DNA of 56,908 nt from JBJEXX01 sp051886215 (lineage in GTDB: Bacteria > Bacillota_I > Bacilli_A > RF39 > UBA660). Below are positions 34,318 through 42,507 of this stretch, in pieces. Where the stretch lies: the NCBI GenBank assembly GCA_051886215.1, contig JBJEXX010000045.1:1-56908 (forward strand). The letters are read 5' to 3'. The position numbers and the translations under genes were made by a program. Under the pieces are notes generated by a model. That model was given only the letters and a program-made list of their open reading frames with translations, was not told the origin of the DNA and made no database searches. The stretch's first letter is position 1, and the number at the start of each line of letters is the position of its first letter.

Positions 34318-34836
34318 ATGAATTTATTTTTACCAAATATGTATAAAAAAAGTATTTTTGATATTAATTATTCTAAATTAAAAAAGTTGGGCATTAAGTG
34401 TTTAATTTTTGATTTAGATAATACTATTGCTTTAATAGATGAACATGAGGCACCTATTAAAACTAAAAAACTTTTTAATAAATTGAAAAAAGATTTTAAG
34501 GTAATAATAATATCTAATAATTTCAAAAAAAGGGTTAGTTATTACAGTAATCAATTAGAAGTTGATTTTATATCTTTAGCAATGAAACCATCTACTAAAG
34601 GATTACTAGAAATAAAATTAAAATATAAATATAATAAAAAAGAAATGTGTATGATAGGAGATCAAGTAATGACTGATATCTTGTCTGGAGGTAAATTTAA
34701 TATATTTACTATTTTAGTGGATCCATTAGGAGATAAGGATTTAAAAATTACTAAATTTAATAGATATTTAGAAAATATAGTTTTAAAAAAATTAAATAAA
34801 AAGTATGATTTTGAGAAAGGAAAGTATTATGAATGA
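34318..34836 (+). CDS. yqeG: YqeG-family HAD phosphatase
   Basis: 172 aa. HAD motif I F-D-L-D-N-T near residues 31-36, motif II I-I-I-S-N-N near 61-66, and motif III/IV M-I-G-D-Q-V-M-T-D near 114-122. YqeG of Bacillus is a HAD (subfamily IIIA) phosphatase always placed before yqeH, as here. The start at 34318 follows GGGAG; the frame from 34306 overlaps that site. It overlaps yqeH by 8 bases, so the two are translationally coupled. Confidence 0.93.
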   Translation: MNLFLPNMYKKSIFDINYSKLKKLGIKCLIFDLDNTIALIDEHEAPIKTKKLFNKLKKDFKVIIISNNFKKRVSYYSNQLEVDFISLAMKPSTKGLLEIKLKYKYNKKEMCMIGDQVMTDILSGGKFNIFTILVDPLGDKDLKITKFNRYLENIVLKKLNKKYDFEKGKYYE

Positions 34837-35833
34837 TAAATATTGCCTGGGTTGTGGAGTAAAATTACAAGATGAAAATGTTTTGGAAATTGGTTATACA
34901 ACAAGTTTAGAAAATGAACTTTGTCAAAGATGCTTTAGAATGAAAAATTATGGTGAATATCAAATTGTAGTTAAAAATAATGATGAATATATTTCTATAT
35001 TAAAAAGTATAAATAATACTAATGATTTAGTATTATATGTAGTTGATGTTTTAAATATGGAAGAAGATTTAGCAAAAATAAAAGAATATATAAATAATAA
35101 TATGATTTTAGTTTTAAATAAAAGAGATGCAATTCCTAAAAGTGTTAAAGATGATAAGATAATAGAATATATTAAAAATTTAAATATAGATTTTAAAGAT
35201 ATTATTATGATTAGTTCTAAGAAAAATTATAATATAGATTATTTATTAAATAGAATAAAGTATTATCAAACTAGTAAAAATGTATATGTTGTAGGTAATA
35301 CTAATAGTGGTAAATCTACATTAATTAATACTTTGATGAAAAATTATTCTGATAATGATTATCAATTAACTATGTCGGCAATGCCTTCCACAACACTAAA
35401 TAAGGTTAGTATTGAATTAAATGATTATTTAACTCTTATAGATACTCCGGGTTTAGTTGATTCTGGTAGTATTGTAAATTATGTTGATGAAACTGTTTTA
35501 AAAAAATTAGTACCTAAAAAAGAAATAAAACCAAAGACATATCAAATAAAAGAAGGGGAATGTCTAATTATTGATGATCTTGTTAGAATAGATTATGAAG
35601 AAGGTAGTAAAAATAGTTTCACTATATATATGTCTAATGATTTAAAAGTAAAAAGATTAAATGGTTTAAAACATGATGATTTAAAAGAACTTAATAAAAT
35701 TTCTTTTGAAACAAATCACTATGAAGATATAGTTATAAATGGTATGGGATTTATAAAAATAGTTGATCCTGGTAAAGTTAATATATATATTGATCAAAAG
35801 ATAAATGTTTTTAAACGTAAATCGTTAATTTAA
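34829..35833 (+). CDS. yqeH: Ribosome-biogenesis GTPase YqeH
   Basis: 334 aa. N-terminal zinc finger (C-L-G-C at 6-9 and C-Q-R-C near 30-33), then a circularly permuted GTPase. The G4 motif N-K-R-D comes before the P-loop G-N-T-N-S-G-K-S-T and D-T-P-G (G3), the order typical of the YlqF/YqeH group. The C-terminal domain is the usual RNA-binding module. YqeH is needed for 30S assembly. The start is ATG 34829 inside the end of yqeG, not the upstream in-frame ATG at 34805. Confidence 0.96.
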   Translation: MNDKYCLGCGVKLQDENVLEIGYTTSLENELCQRCFRMKNYGEYQIVVKNNDEYISILKSINNTNDLVLYVVDVLNMEEDLAKIKEYINNNMILVLNKRDAIPKSVKDDKIIEYIKNLNIDFKDIIMISSKKNYNIDYLLNRIKYYQTSKNVYVVGNTNSGKSTLINTLMKNYSDNDYQLTMSAMPSTTLNKVSIELNDYLTLIDTPGLVDSGSIVNYVDETVLKKLVPKKEIKPKTYQIKEGECLIIDDLVRIDYEEGSKNSFTIYMSNDLKVKRLNGLKHDDLKELNKISFETNHYEDIVINGMGFIKIVDPGKVNIYIDQKINVFKRKSLI

Positions 35834-35857
35834 AAGAAAGATTTCTTTCTTTTTTTG
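35832..35857 (+). terminator. Terminator of yqeH
   Basis: AAGAAAGA / TCTTTCTT perfect stem around a TT loop (centre 35842-35843), then a T run. Confidence 0.82.
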
Positions 35858-35934
35858 TTTTTAGTTTATACTTGAAAAAGTTAAAAGTATATTATATAAT
35901 TTATATAGAATAATACTAATGAGGTATATCTATT

Positions 35935-37686
35935 ATGAAAAAAAAGAAAGTTCAAGAAAAAGTTAGTGTATGGCAACAATTTAAAGACTATATGTCTACG
36001 ACTAAATTGAATTATTATTTGCATAAAACTATTTCTCCTAAAAATACATATTTAGTTGCTTTAATTATTTTTAGTTTGTTCATATTGTTAAGTTATTTTT
36101 CTTATGCAATGTTTACAGTATATGAAGAAAGACAGAGAGTATTGTCTATGCAAGCTGGTAGTTTAAGTTCAACTATTAGTAGTGATGATTTTAGTACTGA
36201 TACTAAAACTGTTACTATTCCGGCAACTAGCAGTAAAATAATTGATATTACAGTAAATAATAATAGTGTGATAAGTGCAAAGATTGACTTAAATTGTGTG
36301 AAGACAGATGATGTAACAGTTTCATATTTAAATGAATTTTCAGATATTACTCCAAATTCAGAAGGAGATTTTGTTCTTGAAGCTAGCAGTAATAAAAAAG
36401 CTACTATAAGTATCATTAATACTAGTAGCGAAGAAAGAAGCGTTACATTTAGTACAGATATTGGATTAGAAAATGCTAATTTAACAGGAACTAATTACGT
36501 TATAACTAATACTACAGATAATCCATATGATAGTACAACTCTTGCATATAGATTAAGAAGTAATACTAAATTTGTAAAAGAAGAACCAGATTTTTCAGAT
36601 ACTGAAGTGACTAACGATATTAATCGTGAAGGAACATATTATGGTACATATGTCAGTGGAAATTATGATGGAATAACATATAGTTGTCCAGAGGGTACTA
36701 CAAAATCAGATAAAGAATTTGTTTTAGATCCAAATCTTTATTATTGCTCTCCAAATCCTACATGTCCGGCCAATTCTTTTGTTTATACTGCGGGAACTAC
36801 ACAAATATGTATGACATATAAAAAACATTCGCCTGATTTTTATACATTGCGTACTACTGAAGATGAAGATGGTAATATTGTTTATTATTATCACGGTGGT
36901 TATCCAGCAGATGATGGAATAGGAGCTGGTGAGCATGTTAAAATTGGAAATATTTTGTGGAAAGTATTAAGAATTAATGAAGATAGCTCTATAAGGCTAA
37001 TAAAAGCCAGTGTTGTGTCTGAAACAGTTAAATATTCAACTAGTTATAGTAAATATAAATTTATTGATAGTAATGTAAAAACTACTTTAGATAGATGGTA
37101 TAATAATAATTTAACAGAATACGATAATTATTTGATAGAGAGTAATTATTGTGATGATAGTACTGTTGATGATAGTAGTGAGATGTTTCAAACTTTAAAT
37201 GGTGATTTTGGGACTTTATATGGAGCTAATAAAAGATTTAGTGGTATTACCTATGATTTAAGTGGTGATTATTCTGGAATTAAAGCTAGTTTATTTTCCC
37301 CAACTCTTGCTTGTTCTTCAGAAAATAGAGTTAACACTAAAATTGGTTTAATAACAATTGATGAGTTTTTCTATGCTGGACATTCTACAAAAAGTTTTGC
37401 CGCAGCAAATTATGATTTTGATTATCCTATTTATAATTTTTTATCAGAAAAAACATTTCCAATATCTTCTGGCTCAGTTAGTTATGACTCTTTATTTATG
37501 AGTTTGAATTATTCAGGTAATAGAACTTTTCATCTGTTTGGAGCTCAACAAGTCGCAGGAACTTTATTGGTTTCAGAATTTTCATATAGTAATAGCTTCT
37601 ATATTTCGCCAGTTATTACTCTAAAACCAGGAATAAAATATACTTCTGGAAGTGGAACTAGTGAAGATCCTTATCTTATAAGTTAA
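35935..37686 (+). CDS. Large membrane-anchored surface protein
   Basis: 583 aa, type II orientation: a basic head, then a membrane helix at about 40-62. An extended beta-rich part (about 70-210) resembles the early part of the protein at the left edge of the window. A Cys-rich patch follows (C-P-E-G, C-S-P-N-P-T-C-P near 250-285), then a C-terminal domain with I-G-N-I-L-W-K-V-L-R-I-N near 340-352 and D-R-W-Y-N-N-N-L near 384-391. That last domain recurs in many gut Bacilli surface proteins, but its function is unknown. It stands alone with its own terminators. Likely external binding or adhesion. Confidence 0.75.
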   Translation: MKKKKVQEKVSVWQQFKDYMSTTKLNYYLHKTISPKNTYLVALIIFSLFILLSYFSYAMFTVYEERQRVLSMQAGSLSSTISSDDFSTDTKTVTIPATSSKIIDITVNNNSVISAKIDLNCVKTDDVTVSYLNEFSDITPNSEGDFVLEASSNKKATISIINTSSEERSVTFSTDIGLENANLTGTNYVITNTTDNPYDSTTLAYRLRSNTKFVKEEPDFSDTEVTNDINREGTYYGTYVSGNYDGITYSCPEGTTKSDKEFVLDPNLYYCSPNPTCPANSFVYTAGTTQICMTYKKHSPDFYTLRTTEDEDGNIVYYYHGGYPADDGIGAGEHVKIGNILWKVLRINEDSSIRLIKASVVSETVKYSTSYSKYKFIDSNVKTTLDRWYNNNLTEYDNYLIESNYCDDSTVDDSSEMFQTLNGDFGTLYGANKRFSGITYDLSGDYSGIKASLFSPTLACSSENRVNTKIGLITIDEFFYAGHSTKSFAAANYDFDYPIYNFLSEKTFPISSGSVSYDSLFMSLNYSGNRTFHLFGAQQVAGTLLVSEFSYSNSFYISPVITLKPGIKYTSGSGTSEDPYLIS

Positions 37687-37717
37687 AAGAAAGATTCAAT
37701 TTAATCTTTCTTTTTTT
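37686..37717. terminator. Bidirectional terminator
   Basis: AAAGAAAGATT / AATCTTTCTTT (37686-37696 / 37703-37713) between convergent genes, with T and A runs. It overlaps the end of the minus-strand gene. Confidence 0.85.
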
Positions 37718-38063
37718 GTATTCCTATTATACTTCCAAAAATAGAAGATGTTAAAATTATAAGATAATATAATATATTTTTAAAACTCAAAGCATCTTTA
37801 AAAAATATTAAAGAGAGTATTAATAAAATAAATATTATTATAGTCCCAAATTTTAATCCTTCTAAGTATCCTTTTTTTAAACTTTTAGTTCCAAGAATAA
37901 AACTTGCGATAAATAAAGATACTATTATGGAAAAAATTTTTAAAAAATTTATTATATTAGAAGAAACATTAAAATATTGCAATAAAGTTATAACAATATT
38001 TAATATTAGGATACTTAAGATACTAATTCCAATACTTTTTAGATAGTTTATTACTTTTTTCAT
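37701..38063 (-). CDS. TIGR04086-like four-helix membrane protein (120 aa)
   Basis: Four hydrophobic helices fill the protein (about 8-30, 38-58, 68-90 and 97-115), with a G-x-K-S-x-K-K-G-x-x-x-G motif between helices two and three. This is the signature of the TIGR04086/YrzE-like family of Firmicutes. Its role is unknown. GGTGAT precedes the ATG. It is convergent with the surface protein and divergent from the DUF421 gene, where the promoters must be close together. Confidence 0.7.
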   Translation of the reverse strand: MKKVINYLKSIGISILSILILNIVITLLQYFNVSSNIINFLKIFSIIVSLFIASFILGTKSLKKGYLEGLKFGTIIIFILLILSLIFFKDALSFKNILYYLIILTSSIFGSIIGIQKKKD

Positions 38064-38134
38064 AAAATCACCTAATAAATTTTATTCTTTGTATAAAAAA
38101 ATATTCAAAATAACATAATAATATTGGTGATACT

Positions 38135-38779
38135 ATGGAATATTTTATAGTAGTATTAAGAACTTTTATTTTTTATATTATTATAACTTTAGTTTATAGA
38201 TTTATGGGAAAAAGAGAAGTTGGCGAATTAGGGATGGTTGATTTTATAGTTTCTATTTTAATTGCGGAATTGGCCGCAATGAGTATAGATAAATATGATG
38301 ATAGTATTTGGTTATCAATTTTTCCTATAATGTTTTTAGTTTTACTTCAAATAGTATTAGCTAAAATATCTTTAAAAAATAATAAAATAAGAGATTTATT
38401 TGATGGAAAGCCATCTATTATTATTAATAGAGGAAAAGTTAACTTTAAAGAGATGGTAAAACAAAGATATAATTTAGATGATTTACTTACCCAACTTAGA
38501 GAAAAACAAATAAGATCAATAGAAGAAGTAGATTACGCTATACTTGAAACTAGTGGTAGATTATCGGTTTTTATTAAAGGAAAAAGTACTACATATCCCT
38601 TACCAATTATTTTAGATGGTAAAGTAGAAGAAGAGGCTTTAATGCAAATAAAGAAAAACGGTAAATGGTTGAGAACAATGCTTTTAAAGGAAAATGTTAA
38701 ATTAAATGATATATTTTATGGTTTTTATAAAGATGATAAATTATATGTTATAAAGAAAAAAGATTTATTACAAAACTAG
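38135..38779 (+). CDS. DUF421 (YetF/YdfS/YrbG) membrane protein
   Basis: 214 aa. Three membrane helices at the N-terminus (about 5-22, 33-52 and 58-76) with the family motif Y-R-x-M-G-K-R-E-V-G near 21-30, followed by a soluble pair of beta domains containing D-G-K-P near 89 and L-L-x-x-L-R near 113-118. The family is widespread in Bacilli. Some members are linked to spore germination or to membrane stress; a specific role cannot be assigned here. The start has GGTGAT. It is followed by the GHL10 gene after 48 bases. Confidence 0.88.
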   Translation: MEYFIVVLRTFIFYIIITLVYRFMGKREVGELGMVDFIVSILIAELAAMSIDKYDDSIWLSIFPIMFLVLLQIVLAKISLKNNKIRDLFDGKPSIIINRGKVNFKEMVKQRYNLDDLLTQLREKQIRSIEEVDYAILETSGRLSVFIKGKSTTYPLPIILDGKVEEEALMQIKKNGKWLRTMLLKENVKLNDIFYGFYKDDKLYVIKKKDLLQN

Positions 38780-38827
38780 ACAAATAAATGTATATAAATA
38801 TTAATATAATAAATTAGAGATGATTAT

Positions 38828-40030
38828 ATGAAAAAATTTGTTTTATTAGCCATAATATTTATAATTTTTAGTTTTGTAATAGTTGAATATAAAAGTAATT
38901 TAATAAATAATAATAAAATTGATAACACTTTTCAAGAAGAAGAGATAGAAGAATATAGAGCGATATTTTTATCATATATTGATTATTCAAAATTATTAAA
39001 AAATAAAAGTAGTGAAGAAATGAAAACAAATATAGATAATGTAATTTCTAATTTAAAAAATGAAAAATATAATGTGTTGATATTACAAGTGAGAAGTTTT
39101 TCTGATGCAATATATAAATCTAATATTTTTCCATCTTCTAGTACAGTAGTATTAGAAGAAGGGGATGAATTAAAGTTTGATATATTAGATTATTTTATAG
39201 AAAAAGCACATGCTGAAAATATTAAGTTATTTGCATGGATTAATCCATATAGGGTGAGAAATACTACAGATATAAATACAATAAGTGAAAATAATCCAGC
39301 ATATGAATGGTTAAATACTAATAATATTTCGGTGATAGAAGATAAGGGTATATTTTATAATCCTGCAAGTATTGAAGTGCAGAATTTAATTATTGAAGGT
39401 GTAAAAGAAGTTGCCAATTATAATGTTGATGGAATATTATTTGATGATTATTTTTATCCTAGTGATGATATAGATAATATTAATTATGAAGAATATATAA
39501 AGGAAGAGGAATATATTTCTCTTAATGATTATCATTTGAAAATGGTAAATAATTTAATAAAAAGAGTATATAGTACTATAAAAAATAAAAATAAAAAGAT
39601 ATTATTTGGAATATCTCCTGAAGGTAATATAGATAATAATTATACTAGAAATTATGCAGATGTTAAAAGGTGGTTAAAAGAAGATGGTTATATTGACTTT
39701 ATTATGCCTCAAATATATTATGGATTTTTAAATGGAGTTATACCTTTCAATGACGCTATAGATGAGTGGAATGAATTAATAGAAAATGATAGTATATTAA
39801 TTCCAGCCTTAGCTTTATATAAAGTTGGTGAAATAGATACATACGCTAAAGAAGGGGAGAATGAATGGATAGAAAAGGATGATATTTTAAAAAGGCAAAT
39901 AGAGTATAGTAGAAATTTATCTAAATATAAAGGATTTTCAATTTATAGGTATGATTATTATTTTAATTATGATTCTTATAATGATACTGTATTAAAAGAA
40001 ATAAATAATATAAAAAGTATTGTAAAATAA
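38828..40030 (+). CDS. Secreted GHL10-family glycosidase-like protein
   Basis: 400 aa with a signal anchor (residues 4-22). The GHL10 (DUF187, YngK-like) fold is visible: E-Y-R-A-I-F-L-S-Y-I-D near 40-50, L-Q-V-R-S-F-S-D-A near 86-94, F-A-W-I-N-P-Y-R near 136-143, V-D-G-I-L-F-D-D-Y-F near 199-208, G-I-S-P-E-G near 262-267 and M-P-Q-I-Y-Y-G near 296-302. The two acids in F-D-D and S-P-E-G are candidate catalytic residues. It probably acts on cell-wall or external polysaccharide. It ends just before tRNA-Gly. Confidence 0.9.
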   Translation: MKKFVLLAIIFIIFSFVIVEYKSNLINNNKIDNTFQEEEIEEYRAIFLSYIDYSKLLKNKSSEEMKTNIDNVISNLKNEKYNVLILQVRSFSDAIYKSNIFPSSSTVVLEEGDELKFDILDYFIEKAHAENIKLFAWINPYRVRNTTDINTISENNPAYEWLNTNNISVIEDKGIFYNPASIEVQNLIIEGVKEVANYNVDGILFDDYFYPSDDIDNINYEEYIKEEEYISLNDYHLKMVNNLIKRVYSTIKNKNKKILFGISPEGNIDNNYTRNYADVKRWLKEDGYIDFIMPQIYYGFLNGVIPFNDAIDEWNELIENDSILIPALALYKVGEIDTYAKEGENEWIEKDDILKRQIEYSRNLSKYKGFSIYRYDYYFNYDSYNDTVLKEINNIKSIVK

Positions 40031-40056
40031 TTATTATTTTGCTATACTTTATTTAT

Positions 40057-40130
40057 GCAGATGTGGTTTAATGGTAGAACATGACCTTGCCAAGGTTAGA
40101 ACGGGAGTTCGATTCTCCTCATCTGCTCCA
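40057..40130 (+). tRNA. tRNA-Gly (anticodon GCC)
   Basis: Cloverleaf fits: acceptor GCAGATG / CATCTGC, D arm GTTT / GAAC, anticodon stem TGACC / GGTTA with loop TTGCCAA, T arm GGGAG TTCGATT CTCCT, discriminator T and encoded CCA. A TATACT -10 box lies about 15 bases upstream. Accessory genes begin 86 bases after it, so it is a plausible insertion site. Confidence 0.97.
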
Positions 40131-40167
40131 TAAGAGAAAATCGTCGCACCAAGCGATGCTAATGATT

Positions 40168-40191
40168 AAATCAACGCAAGTTGATTTTTTT
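40168..40191 (+). terminator. Terminator of tRNA-Gly
   Basis: AAATCAAC (40168-40175), loop GCAA, GTTGATTT (40180-40187), then T. Confidence 0.85.
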
Positions 40192-40215
40192 GTTGCTATT
40201 GTAAAGAAAGGTGTT

Positions 40216-40437
40216 ATGAGAATAAGGAATAATAAAGTTAATGTATTTTTAAGTGATAATGAAAAATTTATTTTAAAAAGAAATTCTTCAAAATTGAATT
40301 TATCTCAATCTAAATATATTAGAAATTTAATTATAAGATATGAAATTAAAATTCCAAAAGTCAAAGAAGAACAAAAAACTAAAAAAGATGAGTATATTAC
40401 AGAAAATATTGTTAAAGTACTAGAAGAAAATATTTAA
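40216..40437 (+). CDS. Ribbon-helix-helix (MobC-like) protein (73 aa)
   Basis: The N-terminal 35 residues follow the ribbon-helix-helix pattern: a short strand K-V-N-V-F-L, then S-D-N-E-K-F-I-L-K-R and L-S-Q-S-K-Y-I-R-N-L-I. This is typical of small relaxosome (MobC) or antitoxin DNA-binding proteins. A Lys/Glu tail follows. The start at 40216 has AAAGGTG; the frame open from 40081 runs through the tRNA and is false. The stop overlaps the next short gene by one base. It is the first gene of the accessory block after tRNA-Gly. Confidence 0.7.
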   Translation: MRIRNNKVNVFLSDNEKFILKRNSSKLNLSQSKYIRNLIIRYEIKIPKVKEEQKTKKDEYITENIVKVLEENI

Positions 40438-40574
40438 TGCTTAATCAAAGAAAAAAACATTTTCATTATTTTGGATATTTTGAAGATGAACGAGCAATTG
40501 GAACTAAAATTGAGTTCTTAAAGATACAAAACAGTACACTGCCACATATTGATAATGATAAAGACAATGCTTAG
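40437..40574 (+). CDS. Short protein of unknown function (45 aa)
   Basis: It starts in a TAATG overlap with the ribbon-helix-helix gene, which implies coupled translation. It has a basic head with N-Q-R-K-K-H-F-H-Y-F-G-Y-F and an acidic end. It is not recognised. It could be a toxin partner of the preceding protein, the remnant of a mobilisation gene, or simply a short coupled frame. Its stop lies in the hairpin at 40560-40592. Confidence 0.45.
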   Translation: MLNQRKKHFHYFGYFEDERAIGTKIEFLKIQNSTLPHIDNDKDNA

Positions 40575-40592
40575 TCGGCATTGTCTTTATTA
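40560..40592. terminator. Bidirectional terminator
   Basis: AAAGACAATGC (40560-40570) pairs perfectly with GCATTGTCTTT (40578-40588). It ends both the short gene and the MATE-like gene. Confidence 0.8.
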
Positions 40593-41782
40593 ATGATTTT
40601 TTTTGATGTTACTTTTCCTGTTTTATCTAAATTATAATTTAATTTAAAAAATATACTTACAGAAATAAATTGATATACTGATGAACATACTTGTCCGATA
40701 CCTGTACAAAATGGTGTATTTAAAAGAGACATCATCATTCTCAAAACAGAAGCACATATTTTATTAGATGTTGTTTTAAAAGCAGACCATTCTAATTGTA
40801 AATAACAAGTTTTAATTCTGTATATAGGATAAATTATGAAATTTACAATTTCGAATCCAAAATAAATCATCGTAATTTTAAAATTCAAATCATAAAATCC
40901 ATATAAACAAATAAACATAACTAAACTAGTTATAAATAATATACCTAATAATTTATAAGCATTATTCCTATGATACTTATAGTTGAATTCATTTTTACTA
41001 ATATCAATTGTTGCTGCAGTAACGATTGCATCCGCAGTATCCCATTGCGTATCTGTTATAAGCGCTACAAATGTAAGTGCAATTGCAAATTGTTCGCCAT
41101 ACTCTAAAGCATTACTTAAACCAAATAAAAAAATTAAGAAAAACGCAATGTTATTGAACAATTCTACTGAATCATATTTAATACATTTTAAAACATTTAA
41201 TTGCAATTTAAATTTATTACTATTTTTTATATAAATATATAAAGTAAATAATGCTAATGGAATTAGTGTTGTAGTAATTATAGAAATTTGATTTTTTGTT
41301 ATTAAAGATGTTCCAATTAATAATATAAAATTTAATAAATTAAATATTAATGAATATTTATTTGCTAACGTATTTTTTTCTTCATAATATAATTTGTTTA
41401 ACACCATTGCAAATTCTAAACAAATAAATAATTGTAATACAGAATATATGGTGAACACTTTATATGTATCGATATCCATGTTCATAAAATTTATATAATT
41501 ATCTATATTAAATAGTAGCATTGCAAAAATAATTATCGAAACAATAGTTCCTATAATCATGCCTGACATTACAGCATTTTTATTTTTATCTTTTTCCTTA
41601 CAAATATTAGCACCAGTAGAAAATACTGATTTTAATATATAATATATAAATTGTATTGGATAAGTTAAGGTAAAAATATTAATTAAATTTTTATCAACTA
41701 TTATACCTAGTAAAAACCATGAAATTATTGGTATAAAAGACAATAAAGATAAGTCAAAACTAATTTTTAGTAATCTCTTCAT
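40571..41782 (-). CDS. MATE-like (MOP superfamily) multi-pass transporter
   Basis: 403 aa with about 11-12 hydrophobic helices and repeated N-x-x-x-I-x-x-P loops, in the size range of MATE/flippase proteins. Cation-dependent export of a drug or metabolite is the family role; the substrate is unknown. It is encoded on the minus strand downstream of the HAD gene and shares its transcription unit (17-base gap). Its sequence does not show a sharp family motif, so the class is a reading of topology. Confidence 0.7.
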   Translation of the reverse strand: MKRLLKISFDLSLLSFIPIISWFLLGIIVDKNLINIFTLTYPIQFIYYILKSVFSTGANICKEKDKNKNAVMSGMIIGTIVSIIIFAMLLFNIDNYINFMNMDIDTYKVFTIYSVLQLFICLEFAMVLNKLYYEEKNTLANKYSLIFNLLNFILLIGTSLITKNQISIITTTLIPLALFTLYIYIKNSNKFKLQLNVLKCIKYDSVELFNNIAFFLIFLFGLSNALEYGEQFAIALTFVALITDTQWDTADAIVTAATIDISKNEFNYKYHRNNAYKLLGILFITSLVMFICLYGFYDLNFKITMIYFGFEIVNFIIYPIYRIKTCYLQLEWSAFKTTSNKICASVLRMMMSLLNTPFCTGIGQVCSSVYQFISVSIFFKLNYNLDKTGKVTSKKIINKDNAD

Positions 41783-41799
41783 TTTCTAATTCTTCATAA

Positions 41800-42270
41800 T
41801 TATTCTGTAAAAGAACTAGGGTGATAAGAATCTATCCCCAAAGTTTCTGCTTTTCTTAAAACATCAATTCTATCATCTACAAATGCTACTTGTTTTATAT
41901 CAATGTTATAATGTTTACAACATTCAATTATAACTTCTGGTTTTAATAATGTAGAACATATAAAAAATACATTTTCTCTTTTTATATTTGGATAATGTTC
42001 AGATAACCATTTATATTTTTGATCTATTTCAGTATTAGTTGTAACAGCACCTAAAACAAATATTTTATTGCTATCTAAATTTTCAATAACCTTTTGCATT
42101 GTTTTAAGAGGTCTAGCTTTATAAAACAAATCATTAAACAATAAATCTTCAAGTGACTGACATCCGAGTTCAGAACATCCTCCACCATATAATCTATCTT
42201 TATATCTATATTCAGATAATGTTCCATCAACATCAAAAAAAACATATTTTTCTTTTAATTTTTCAATCAT
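41800..42270 (-). CDS. HAD-superfamily hydrolase
   Basis: 156 aa. Motif I F-F-D-V-D-G-T-L-S near residues 12-20 and the late motif F-V-D-D-R-I-D-V near 132-139 give the HAD catalytic acids. The middle has V-L-G-A-V-T-T-N, close to motif II. The substrate is unknown; the short cap and Cys content (C-S-E-L-G-C) are unusual. The start at 42270 follows AGGAG; a few residues upstream are open. It pairs with the MATE-like gene. Confidence 0.8.
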   Translation of the reverse strand: MIEKLKEKYVFFDVDGTLSEYRYKDRLYGGGCSELGCQSLEDLLFNDLFYKARPLKTMQKVIENLDSNKIFVLGAVTTNTEIDQKYKWLSEHYPNIKRENVFFICSTLLKPEVIIECCKHYNIDIKQVAFVDDRIDVLRKAETLGIDSYHPSSFTE

Positions 42271-42373
42271 AATTATTACTCCTAACATTATATTATTTAT
42301 ATCAAGTTAAAAACTAAATTAATTATACTATACTCTGACATTTTTTTCTATACTCCATTGAAAATATCTACAT

Positions 42374-42507
42374 GTATTAATTATTCAATTTTTGACTATC
42401 CATTCACCTTTTTTAGTAGAACCTGTTCTTTCAACTAATCCTATATCCATAAGTATTAATTATTCAATTTTTGACTATCCATTCACCTTTTTTAGTAGAA
42501 CCTGTTC
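42374..42507. repeat. 79-bp direct repeat beside the assembly gap
   Basis: The 79-bp unit beginning GTATTAATTATTC at 42374 starts again at 42453, and its remaining part resumes after the N run at 42608. The repeat is identical, so it is probably an assembly overlap or collapsed tandem, not a biological array. Confidence 0.7.

Noticed and set aside
40081..40215. Coding sequence starting in the tRNA
   Set aside because: The open frame runs through tRNA-Gly and its terminator; a clear ribosome binding site and start are at 40216.
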